DNA of 18,353 nt. Origin: Sordaria brevicollis (Eukaryota > Ascomycota > Sordariomycetes > Sordariales > Sordariaceae). The notes under the pieces were generated by a model. It worked only from the letters and a program-made list of their open reading frames with translations, ran no database searches and had not been told where the DNA came from. Position numbers and translations under genes: made by a program. Shown piece by piece: positions 1 to 9,561 of the stretch; position 1 is the stretch's first letter, and each line of letters begins with the position of its first letter. The stretch is from the NCBI GenBank assembly GCA_033439795.1, contig JAUTDP010000026.1, positions 1 to 18,353 of the forward strand, read 5' to 3'.

Positions 1-1114
1 TTATTTAAAAAGATTTTAAAAATTAATTAAATTTACGGATTAAATAATAAAATTTTAAAAGGAAGTTATAATTATATCGACCTTAAAATAAATATATATA
101 AAAATATTACCGGAAAAGCGTTAAAAAACTATAAGAAATTCGGTCGGTAAATATTAAATAAATAATATAATCAATAGCGAATTTAATACCGATAAAAGAT
201 TTCTAATTAATATATTCCTTTTATTATTTTATAAAAGAATATTCGGCGTTAATAAAAATAAGGGGTTCGGCGCCGTAAATATAATTAAATAAAGAGGGGG
301 ATAAAGAGAGAAAAATAATAAATAAGGGCTAGAGGTTAATTTAATTAATAATATATTAACGAATTTAGGATATAATTTTAGCGACGTATTCATTAATTTT
401 AAATTAAATAACGTTAATTCGTTAATTAGTTATATCGGCCTAAACGGTTTAAAAGCAAATAGTAGCCTCGAATTTAGAAATATAGAAGAGGGTTTAATTA
501 ATTTATTTATATATTTCGGTAATTTTTTAAACGAATTTAGTAATACGGTTACGAAATTAAATTTTAAAATAGGCGGTAATATTAAAATTTATTATAATTT
601 AAATTTAAATATTATAAATACAGTTTTAAATAGAATTAAATTAGGCCTTAATAACGTTAAAATAAATATAAAATTAAAAGAAGAATTCGGAATCTACTTT
701 TATAACGCTTATAAAGTAAAAAAAATTATCCTATAAATTATAAATAATAATATTAATATAAAATCAATTTTAGGAAGGAAAAAAGTTAATAGCGAAAATT
801 TATTATTTACTATCGGAATTAAGGCTTAGGGTATTTGTACCGGACGTTTTGGGGTTATTTAAATTTATAATTAAAATTAAATTTAGGTTTAAGCGGGCGT
901 AAAAGCGGAGAAAAATTAATAATATTTAATCGTAAAATTAGCGAAAGGTTGGTAATATTTAATCGAAATAGTAATTAATAAAAAGGATAAAGGATTTCGT
1001 AAAAAGGGGTTCGATAAAATTTAATTAAAAAAAATCGGTACCGTTTTTATAAATTAATTAAAGCGAAACGCTTAATAAACGTTGGGCTATTAATTATAAA
1101 AAGGTATAATAAAT

Positions 1115-1893
1115 TATTATAATACCGATTTAATAGAAGTTTGGAAAAAACGTATTATTATACGAAAAAGAGAAAATCGAAAGAGAGTAGCGAAAATTCT
1201 ATTCCCGGATTATATATATAAATAAAGTAAAAATATAATTGTAAGTACGATTATACTCCATTAGTAATTCGGTACTAAGACGCTTAGGGAGCGTTGCCGA
1301 TAATTTAGTGCCGTAATATTTAGTTAATATAAATATCGTTACCTCGTTTTTATTAACGGTATAATAAAATACTATAGGCCGGATTAATAATATATTAATA
1401 ATTTTCTATATTACTATAATACTTCGAATTGCCGAATTAAATTTAATTATAACAATTATATTAAATTTCTTTACCGCCGTAATAATATATTAAACGAATA
1501 CCGAATTAGCCGTATTAAATATATTTTTATTATAAATTACTATAAAATTACATATATTTTTATATTCGTTATATTAATTAAACGTATAAAGATTAAATAA
1601 TTATTTTTAAACCTTAATATTGTAGAAAAAATTCCTAATTAACCTATTATTATTAACCTTCCAGCTATTTACCCAATTTACTTATATATTATTACGGCAC
1701 TAAATTATCGGCAGCGCTCCCTAAGCGTCTTAGCACCGAACTACTAGCGGAGTATAATCGTGCCTACAATTATATTTCTACTTCACTTATATATATAGTC
1801 CGGGAATAGAGTTTTCGTTGCTTTCTCTCGATTTTCTCCTCTTCGTGCAATAATACGTCTTTTCCTAGCCTCCGCTAAATCGGTATCGTGATA
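1115..1893. repeat. Long inverted duplication, 204-bp arms around a 371-bp spacer
   Basis: The arm at 1115-1318 aligns without gaps to the reverse complement of 1690-1893. By eye I count about 30 differences, all but one being transitions, and nearly all have A or T in the left arm where the right arm has G or C. So the left arm is the more RIP-mutated copy. The spacer 1319-1689 is AT-rich with no readable gene. It could be a non-autonomous DNA transposon with long terminal inverted repeats or two head-to-head copies of one repeat. I see no convincing target duplication outside the arms, so the class stays open. Confidence 0.85.
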
Positions 1894-2385
1894 TATATAG
1901 TTCGTATACAAAGAATAAACGTAATTAAAGTAAATTAGGATATATATACGCTTTAACGATAATAGTAATTATAATTAATAATACCCAACTATAATTTATA
2001 AAATTAATAATTATTTTACTTTAAATTATAGCGTACTATAAGATCCGTAATAAATATTTACTAGGAAATTATTAAGTTAACGAATTTTCATATATCAATT
2101 CTTTTTTCTAATTATTATATTATATTAATATACTCGTTTATATATAATTTGAAGCGGAGCTTCAATATGAGAAGTGTTGAAAAAACACGAGCGTTGAGCG
2201 TAGCTTCTTCTATAATACGGTAACCCCCCTGCAATAATCCCTATAAATCTTCCCGAGGTTTACCCGTCTACCCGAAGCCACAATCCCTATTCCTCGAGTT
2301 GGAATTGGCTGGAATAAACCTTTGCCAAGGCGCTAAGGATTGGACGAGGCTTGGCATTCCAAAGTGGGTCCGATCACAACAAAGT

Positions 2386-2663
2386 GGGTACCAAAATGAT
2401 GACTAAGCTGAGACGAGTACAATGGTACCACTCACGTGACCGTGGCTAGCCTGCCGGCCGAGAAAAACGGCTTTGAAAAAATTTGACGGATATATAAAAA
2501 AAAATCTAAAAAGCTTATCAATAAATATAACGTTATCGATAAAGAAAATGGGTATCAAAATGATGGGTAAGCTAATGCGAGTAGTTTGGTATTACTCACG
2601 TGATTGTAATTAGCCTGCCGGCCGAAAAAAACGGCTTTAAAAAAATTCGACGGATATATAAGA
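2386..2663 (+). repeat. Two-copy direct repeat, period 164 bp
   Basis: Copy 1 (2386 to about 2499) and copy 2 (2550 to about 2663) share the order GGGTAYCAAAATGAT, CACGTGA, TAGCCTGCCGGCCGA, AACGGCTTT and GACGGATATATAA. They are roughly 80 percent alike by eye, with many C/T and G/A differences. Each carries a perfect CACGTG (2433-2438 and 2597-2602). Copy 1 belongs to a pocket (about 2220-2470) rich in CpA and TpG, so it is much less RIP-mutated than its surroundings. A tRNA-like sequence begins about 30 bp after copy 2. Function unknown. Confidence 0.8.
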
Positions 2664-2692
2664 AAGAAAAAATACTTTTATTTTCAAAATAA

Positions 2693-2785
2693 AACGTTGT
2701 AGCTAACCTAGTAAGTGTGCGGTTATAATATATACCTTTGAGCGGTCGGTTCGATTCCCGCCCGGAGTAAAACTAAAATCTTTTT
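2693..2785 (+). other. tRNA-like sequence with pol III A and B boxes (tRNA relic or SINE head)
   Basis: A perfect B box GGTTCGATTCC lies at 2748-2758. An A-box-like TAGCTAACCTAG lies at 2700-2711 and fits the TRGCNNANNNGG pattern except for one A in place of G, a RIP-type change. The spacing is that of an intronless tRNA, and a T5 run (2780-2785 region) that could stop RNA polymerase III follows. However, the bases where the 5' acceptor strand should be (2693-2699) do not pair with the 3' side (2762-2768), and no clean anticodon arm folds. It is therefore a decayed tRNA or the head of a tRNA-derived SINE, not a working tRNA gene. Confidence 0.4.
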
Positions 2786-3087
2786 GATAATATTTAAATA
2801 ATTTATAAAAAATAATGATTAAATATAATAATTAAATAAATAATAATAATTAAATAAAGAATAATAAATAAATAAGTAATAAAAAATAAATAAATATGAA
2901 TTAATAAATGAATAATAATAAATAAATCGATAATTATTAAGAGACAATTAATAATATTAAAAGAATAATTAATAAATAAATAATAAGAATAATAGTAATA
3001 ATAGAAAAAACTTAATTAAAAATATAATAAAAAATAGAAGAAGTAAATGTTAAGCTCCGCTTCAAGTAAATTTCTGCCCACCTGTAT

Positions 3088-3131
3088 AAAATTTGCCGAA
3101 GGCAAATTTTGCGGGGGTACGGGGGCGGCAG
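3088..3131. repeat. Perfect 10-bp-stem hairpin followed by a GC-rich tract
   Basis: AAAATTTGCC (3088-3097) and GGCAAATTTT (3101-3110) form a perfect stem with a GAA loop. A G-rich string GCGGGGGTACGGGGGCGGC follows directly, in the middle of otherwise AT-rich DNA. Such a hairpin beside a GC tract is typical of mobile element ends, but I cannot assign a family. Confidence 0.6.
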
Positions 3132-3817
3132 CCCTCGTTAATAGTAATCGATAACGATATAAAGTATAAAAATAATATTAATATAATTATAGCGAAATTA
3201 ATTTATATTCGAATACCGACTATTAATAAATTCTAAAATAATAATTAGTAAAAGTATCCGCTAACGTACGTATAAGAATACGTATAAAAGTACGTACGGT
3301 TCTACCGGGCTACTTTTCCGGAAATAAAGGTATACGTATATATTATCTTTATTCAATTATTAAAATTACTCATATTAGGACTATAATAATAGTGTATAAA
3401 ACGATTAATATAAATTAATTATAATTATAAGAATAAGTATTCTTATTTTTAATTAACGAATCCCGATACCGTATCTTTTCGTTCAATCCGCTATTTAAGC
3501 GAAGTACTAAAGATTTTATAATTTTCCTTTCAATTAATTATTTTATTTTTATTATTTCCTATTTTTTATTAATTATAATCTTACAATATATTTTTATAAT
3601 AATTAACGCTTATACTCTTATATATACGTAATAAATAATAATAAAAGATATAAATTTATGTTCAAATATATTTTTAAATAATTAAATATATTGTGGATAT
3701 AGCTAGCGCGAATTTTATTTAATATACGGTATATAATATAATTATATATTAATAAATTTTCAATTTAATATATAATTAGTACGGTAAATAATATATAATA
3801 TATAATTAAATTACTAA

Positions 3818-3972
3818 CTTACTTAATAATCCGTATAATAACCGTAATTATAATACCGGGGTTAATTTAAAACTATAACCGCTTACTTAATAATTTATAT
3901 AACGACCGCAACTATAATACTAAAATTATTAACTTATTTAATAATTTATATAATAATTATAGCCGTAGTATT
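3818..3972. repeat. Three degenerate direct repeats
   Basis: Units beginning CTTAYTTAATAAT start at 3818, 3882 and 3933. Copies 1 and 2 are alike over about 39 bp and differ mainly by C/T and G/A changes. The third copy is more diverged. They lie in the RIP-mutated block with no visible coding sequence. Confidence 0.55.
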
Positions 3973-4069
3973 AAAGTTAATTTAGAACCGTAACTATTAA
4001 GGTAACTCGTATACGGGTTGCGATTGGGGTTGCGATTAGGGTACGAGCGTAAAGCGGGTACGGGGTAGA

Positions 4070-4108
4070 ATTAGGGTCGTAAATTAAGGTCGTAAATTAG
4101 GGTCGCGG
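4070..4108. repeat. Short tandem repeat, 13-bp unit, three copies
   Basis: Units ATTAGGGTCGTAA, ATTAAGGTCGTAA and ATTAGGGTCGCGG start at 4070, 4083 and 4096. Related GATTAGGGTACG-type strings lie on both sides (4020-4060 and 4130-4140). The TTAGGG-like words are part of this longer degenerate unit and are not a telomere tract. Confidence 0.6.
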
Positions 4109-4779
4109 ATTAAAGTACCGGTATTAGGGTACGGGGTTAAAACGAAATATAAATTACCAAATAAAATACTAATACCTATAATTATAAACGTAACTACTTA
4201 TTTCCTATCCGTATATATAGCCCGTATACGCGCGTTAGCGTAAATTTACAGTAAATTAGCGGTTTTAACGGTCGCTTTAGCGTATTTTCCGGGGTATAAT
4301 AATCCGACCAATTAGAATACGCCCTCGAATGTTTAAATTAAACGAATATATTTTATATAATTATAGGCGTTTAATCTAATATATTAAATTTATATAGGAA
4401 TTAAAGTATATATAGATGGGGGGCGTTTTGAGTAGACTACGGCCCTAAATTTCCGCTGCGGTAATAATTTTTATCGTCGCTCTCCTTTTTAAAATTATTA
4501 ATTTAATCCCGCTAATAGTCGCCGCTTTTTTATTATTCGAAAAGTTTCGCGTAGTAATTTATAAATTGTAAATAACTTTATTTTTAAAAGCTATACGGGA
4601 AATAAAACTTCGAAGTCGAAGTTTTAGCATTCAATTAGTCTACTAAGAAAGGCCACTTATAACGGGTCTTAAAAAGGGCTTTATAGCGTATCTTTTTTTT
4701 TAATTAATTAGAAGCCGCCTTTAATAAGTAGCCTATTTAAGTTAAGTAGGCTTCTTTTTAGAATTATACACGTTAATAA

Positions 4780-5262
4780 AGGAGGGTTTCTTACCATTAA
4801 GTAGGCTACTTAACCTCCTTATATTCTTAGTACGGAAATTTCCAGCGTCCAACGAAAATACTAACTAGTTACTAAATTCGTAAATATAACCTTCCCCGAA
4901 ATTTAAAACTTCTGCCGTAGAGTAACGAAAGGGGAAATATACTACGGTACCGAAGGAATTATCCGCCTTAATAATATAGGAGCCTAAGGCCTTAGCGATT
5001 TCGAAAAGGCTTATAATAAAGGACTTAGGAAGCTTGTGTAACTTTTGTAAAGGAAAATTAAAATAGAACGGAAATTAAAATAACCGGGACACGGGGAAGT
5101 TTACAACGAAAAAGGCTATATAGCGGATAATAAAATAGATGCCACTTTATAGACTCCTCGCCGCGGTGCCGAAAGCGATGGGTTCGGTTTATCTTTTAAG
5201 TAATAATCCTAAGGGGTCCAATTGCTAAGAGCCCTAAAGCCAGGCGCATATTGCGGTTCCAT
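4780..5262 (-). pseudogene. Decayed coding sequence beside the MULE insertion
   Basis: On the minus strand two overlapping frames stay nearly open from 5262 downwards. One begins with an ATG at 5260-5262 and reads M-E-P-Q-Y-A-P-G-F-R-A-L-S-N-W-T-P. The other begins with an ATG about 20 bp further in. In both, many of the stops are TAG or TAA at places where TGG (Trp) would give them by RIP. The DNA here is only moderately AT-rich. The MULE target duplication (5264-5271) lies just upstream of the first ATG, so the element may have landed in a 5' leader. I do not recognise the protein, and two nearly open frames weaken the case. Confidence 0.3.
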
Positions 5263-5263
5263 C

Positions 5264-5271
5264 TATTTCTA
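5264..5271. repeat. MULE target site duplication, left copy
   Basis: TATTTCTA directly precedes the left terminal inverted repeat and is repeated exactly at 9608-9615, directly after the right one. An 8-bp direct repeat at both edges is what a cut-and-paste transposase with a staggered cut leaves. Confidence 0.9.
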
Positions 5272-5317
5272 GGGTAAAACTAACCACACATCCCCCCAAA
5301 TCTATTGACACATCCCC
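5272..5317 (+). repeat. MULE left terminal inverted repeat
   Basis: These 46 bases match the reverse complement of 9562-9607 at 40 of 46 positions. Three of the six differences are C/T. ACACATCCCCCC occurs twice within and just beyond the repeat (from about 5286 and 5308), which may mark repeated transposase-binding motifs. Confidence 0.92.
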
Positions 5318-6486
5318 CCCCACTACTAATAGCTGATATTAAAGTTTCCTTGTTTTGTATAGTAAAATGCAATTTTTTTATATTATTTAACATTTCCTTA
5401 GTATTTTAATAAGTGCGTTAAGACTACTAGAGTTGTAATAATTTTATAGTATTGAGTATAAATAAGGACGAGCGTAGTAATATAAATTTATTTACTCGTA
5501 ATATCTACCTTTAGTATTTATTTATTATTAATAATCTTAATGGGGTTGTATTTGCCGCCCTCTTTACCCCGCTATATTTTATATAGATTAGGCTCCTATT
5601 CCTCCTTATACCCCTTTTCCTCGAAGTTTACTATATAATTAAACTCCTAACCCGTACTTTTAGCCTATTTTACTTTATTTTTATACTTTTTATATTATTA
5701 AGTTTAGAGGGTATTGAATAAGCGCCGCCTAACTTTTATAAATTTAAAAATAAAAGGTATATTATAATTAATATAAGCTAGTTTACCCTATTAGCGCTAA
5801 ATATGCAGTTTATTAGGATTAAATTCCTATTTAATTTTAGGTTATAGTTTTAAGTAATTATAACGCGCCCTTTTGCGCTATTTTATTTATTCCTTATCCC
5901 TTTTAAAAGTAATATTATAGGGTAATTTTAATTCCTTGGGCAATTTCTTCCAAAAGTAATATAGGGGGCTAAATAGGGTATAAGCGGCGGCCTTCCTTTA
6001 TAATTCTACTTTTTTAACGAGGTAGGTTTGCTATTATTCTTTTAATGTAATTAAATTTTCCTTTATTCTTTCCTCCTCCTCCTTCCTATCCTTCTTTATC
6101 GTATATTATACCGTTTCTTTATCTTTATCGTTAGTTAAATAATTTCTAATATCCGACTTATAGGAGTTATAATTGATAGAGATATTATTAAAGTAGTTGG
6201 CGTCGTCGTTAGGGATAATAAGTAGGATAAAGGGGGTTAGTTTTCGTTATTCGGGCTCGAAGTATAATATAGTAGGGATAATATTAATAAAAGGGGAAGA
6301 GTAAATAAAATTTAGAATAAATTTAATAAATTAGGGGGTAATTATAATACTTTTATTTAAATTATTTAAATTATTTAAATTATATTTAATATTATTATTA
6401 ATAATAATATAATCCGCCTTTAAAATAGCCTCTTTATACCTAAATTAATTAATAGGCTCGCTAAATCGGGTCGCTTTAAGGGTATT

Positions 6487-6522
6487 AATTACCCTTTTAA
6501 TTACCCTTTTAATTACCCTTTT
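6487..6522. repeat. Three exact 12-bp tandem repeats
   Basis: AATTACCCTTTT is repeated three times without change (6487-6498, 6499-6510, 6511-6522), and a near copy follows. Twelve bases is a whole number of codons, so this could have been a repeat inside the MULE coding region. A second A/T-only repeat built on TTATTTAAA lies at about 6353-6385. Confidence 0.75.
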
Positions 6523-6732
6523 AATCCTACCCTTAATCGTTTTTTTAATTACCTTAGATTATAATTATAATTAAACGGCATCCTTAGTATTAAGAATTTT
6601 AATATTATTACTAAATTCGTATTAGGAATAATTATAGCGCGCCGACGCTTATATAAGGGTAATATTATGTAAGGGTATCGCTAGGAAGGCCTAGGGGGAC
6701 CCACACAACCAGGGCACAGTGGCCCAGGACGA

Positions 6733-6758
6733 CGGATAAGATAGCGGATAAGATAAGG
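6733..6758 (+). promoter_or_regulatory. Cluster of GATA-factor sites in the LTR
   Basis: Two copies of CGGATAAGATA (6733-6743 and 6745-6755) plus a following GATAAGG give five GATA cores in 26 bp, about 80 bp upstream of the LTR TATA box. Fungal GATA factors such as the nitrogen regulators NIT2/AreA bind paired GATA sites. That this LTR responds to nitrogen is an inference. Confidence 0.6.
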
Positions 6759-6836
6759 ATGGCAGGACATGACATGGAGGAAAGGATCTCGGAGTCCGGA
6801 CGCCGACCGTTCCGGACCCACAGGGAAGCGCACAAG

Positions 6837-6844
6837 TATAAAAG
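6837..6844 (+). promoter_or_regulatory. TATA box of the solo LTR
   Basis: TATAAAAG lies in the second half of the LTR. Transcription would be expected to start about 25-35 bp further on, at about 6865-6880, which would mark the U3/R border. Confidence 0.7.
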
Positions 6845-6853
6845 AGGATAGCT

Positions 6854-6881
6854 CCTGGCCAGAGACTTGTATCTGGCCAGG
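6854..6881 (+). other. Perfect hairpin at the expected LTR transcription start
   Basis: CCTGGCCAGA (6854-6863) and TCTGGCCAGG (6872-6881) form a perfect 10-bp stem around an 8-base loop. It lies about 10 bp after the TATA box, across the position where the R region should begin. Confidence 0.8.
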
Positions 6882-8159
6882 CTAAAGTCTTTCTCCCAGA
6901 ATAGACCTACCTTGTGCGACCTGCTCTCACCCTCTCGTACCTGTGACTTTACATATTATTCGAGCGATTATACGGGGTAAATACTTAGCGGCGTTAACTT
7001 TAAATAATAGTAATTTAGGACCGTATAACCCTTTAATTAGTAAGTAGTATAATAATATAAATTTATTCCTTTTTATTAAATAGTCCCTTATTATATAAAT
7101 ATCCTTTAGGTATACCCTTCTTAACTAATTTAAATTGTAAATAAGTATCGACCGAATTTTATAGGGGTAATTAATATAGGGAATAGTCGGGTAGGGGATA
7201 TATAAAACCTACCCTAATTTAATTTAAATATTAAAATAAATAATAATTATTTTTTGTAATAAAGACCTTTTATTTAGTACGCGCTAAAACCTCTATATCG
7301 TAAGCGTAAAGTAATTTATATTACGTAATAAACCGATTAATATATAGCGGGAAGGGGTTGCCATCGTATATAATTACCTTATTGCACTTAATAGGGAGTA
7401 TTAATATTAATAAATAATATTAGTATTATAATAATTCTAATACCTAAAAGGAAAATTCGAATTTATATATACTTAATTATTTAATCGCTCCCTAATTAAT
7501 ATATATTCGCGATTTAAATTTACTAATCTCCGTTATATAATTATTATAGTAATTATTAACGTATTACGTAATAATATCGTATAGGTTAATTAAACTACTG
7601 CGCGCTATAATATTGAACGATTTTAATTAATTATTATTCGATTCGTTAAGGGAGGTAATTTTTTAATTATAATTAAAAATATCGTATATATAGTAGTAGG
7701 CCCAAATCTATTTAATAGGTAATAATTATTAATTAATATACTTACCGATAATACGTTATTGTAACGTATTAAATTTATTAATTAAGATTTAATATATTTT
7801 ATCGAATTATTCGGTTATTAAAGTATAAATTATATATTATTATATAAAGAATAGCGCTAAACGTATATTAGTAAATTTTTTTAATTAGAATGCTTTAAGC
7901 GTAGCGTTAATTCGCATTGCGTTGCGTATACGGTAATAACGCTCGTTTAATTCGTTAATATCGGTTTAATCTTTTAGCAATAGTATATTAATAATTACTT
8001 TATTATTTTATTAATTATTTTAATTACCGTTTTATTAATCCTCTTCTATATTTAACGAATTATCGTAGGATTCGTCGTCGTTATTATTATCCTCTTTATC
8101 GTTATCGAATGGAGGGGAGTTATTACCCGGTCGTTTCTAGTATTTTTTAATTATTTTAA

Positions 8160-8460
8160 TAACGTTGTAATTAATATATTAAATATAGCGCTATAATATA
8201 GTATTTAGTAATTGGGTCTTTAATACTTTAATTAAACGTTCGTTACTATCGGTTATAATAATATTAAGGAGATTAATACTTAATAATTACGTAATTTATT
8301 TAATTTGGGTTATAAAGTACGTAAAATTAATGGATTTTTCGTTATTTAATACCGCCTAGAAAATGGGTATAGAATTCTTCTCCTAAGTAAATATAATACT
8401 TTATACTATAGTTAAATAATAATAATTTATTTTATACGTTATATCGATCGATATAGTAAA
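8160..8460 (-). pseudogene. MULE transposase catalytic-region relic
   Basis: Translating the minus strand from about 8460 downwards in one frame gives, in order, D-I-T-Y-K-I-N (8416-8450 region), which matches the MULE signature DxTYKTN once the RIP change ACA to ATA is allowed for; a W-A-V-L-like segment with TGG now TAG; then I-I-I-T-D-S-N-E-R-L-I-K (about 8225-8258), matching the VxTDxExALxxA motif that holds a catalytic Asp; and an R-Y-I-[stop]-Y-I-N-Y-N-V segment (about 8160-8205), matching the CxWHxxxN motif with Trp now a stop and His now Tyr. Spacing and order agree with a Mutator transposase domain. Stops throughout make it dead. The full relic probably runs from about 9300 to below 6668, where the LTR breaks it. 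Confidence 0.8.
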
Positions 8461-9561
8461 TAGGCCGCGGGCCTAAATTTTATATTAACGGTTATAAATT
8501 TAAAAAGCGTTCGAAAATATAATTTCTTATTCGTTATTCTAATTAATATAATAGTAAATAATAGTGCTATTGAGGTTTTTTTTGAGTAATTATATAAATA
8601 TTTAAGTATTTTAATAGCCTTCGTATAAAATACGGTATATAGCGCCGTATATATTAGCGAAGTCTTTTTAAATTAATAGGTATTAAAGGTACTGCTTTTT
8701 AATAAGGGAGTAAATAGAACGAATAATATTCTCCCGCTATTCGAATAAATTTTATACCTAATTAAAAACTTCGTTATTTAATTTTAATACTTTTACTTAT
8801 AAAAATAAATAACGGTCGAAGTATTTGGATAGCGGGTACTTATTATATACGTTATTAATTACCCTCGCTATTTATTTCTAATTTGTAGCGGCGGTCGTAA
8901 TAAATATTATAATAAATAGGTAATTGAATGTAAATTTATTAATCGTATAGAATCGCTTACTACGAGGGTTCTAGGATAGTATTTCCTTATATAAAATATA
9001 ATTGTATTAATACTAATATTTGAAGGTCTTTTTATATATTAGGTGGGTAGGATTTTTAATTTTATATTTAAACGACCGAAAGATAATAATACTAAATCGC
9101 TTCCTAATATAAAAATAAAAGAAGTCGACGAGAAATTCCTCGATAATATCGTATAACGGGGGTAATTTAATATCGACGGTCTATAGTTCGTTATTAAAAG
9201 AAGCGTTCGATATAAAGGTTGCGACGGTATTTAGCGATTGAAAACGTTAACGACGATAGGAGGGTATTTAGGAGATAATTAGTAATAATATTAATTAAAA
9301 TTTAATAATGCGACGTACTTTATAATATTATTCGATTAATATAATACGTTATAGTAATATATAGAGTAATATAGTATTAAGGTTCTCGAGCGATATAATT
9401 ATGTACGCGGTTTTATTACTCTAAAAATTACTAGGACCCGATTTTTTTTTATAAAATATAACGTTAATGTAAAGTATAGGGTTTTAGCGGGTAAAACGGG
9501 GAATTCTATATATAGGTGTTATAGGCCGCCATAGGGTATTAGGGTAAGGGTTTTATATAGA

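Larger units (their letters stand above)
2149..3066. mobile_element. Possible hairpin-ended element of unknown class
   Basis: At 2149-2165 lies a perfect small hairpin (TTGAAGC, loop GGA, GCTTCAA). An opposite-facing copy lies at 3050-3065 (TTAAGC TCC GCTTCAA), weakened by what looks like one lost base. The matching core, TTGAAGCGGAGCTT, is inverted between the two ends. Between them are a direct repeat and a tRNA-like sequence, then AT-rich DNA. The paired ends suggest a mobile or palindrome-bounded unit of about 0.9 kb, but no target duplication was found, so this is tentative. Confidence 0.4.
6668..6953 (+). mobile_element. Solo LTR of a retrotransposon, nested in the MULE
   Basis: The 286-bp segment begins TGTAA and ends TTACA, the inverted TG..CA ends of an LTR. 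It is flanked on both sides by an exact 5-bp duplication TATTA (6663-6667 and 6954-6958). It contains a TATA box (6837-6844). No primer-binding site, polypurine tract or internal region follows, so it is a solo LTR left by recombination between two LTRs. Unlike the DNA around it, it is rich in CpA and TpG, so it has not undergone RIP and entered after the MULE had been mutated. The orientation is set by the TATA box. The size and 5-bp duplication fit Ty3 or Ty1 types alike. Confidence 0.9.

Noticed and set aside
4020..4140. TTAGGG-like words suggesting a telomere or internal telomeric tract
   Set aside because: They belong to a 13-bp degenerate unit (ATTAGGGTCGTAA) and never form a consecutive TTAGGG array.
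8905..8975. A minus-strand stretch reading P-R-T-L-V-V-S-D-S-I-R-L-I-N that resembles the MULE TD motif
   Set aside because: Its spacing is off by one residue and the flanking MULE motifs are absent. The region at 8160-8460 has the full ordered set.
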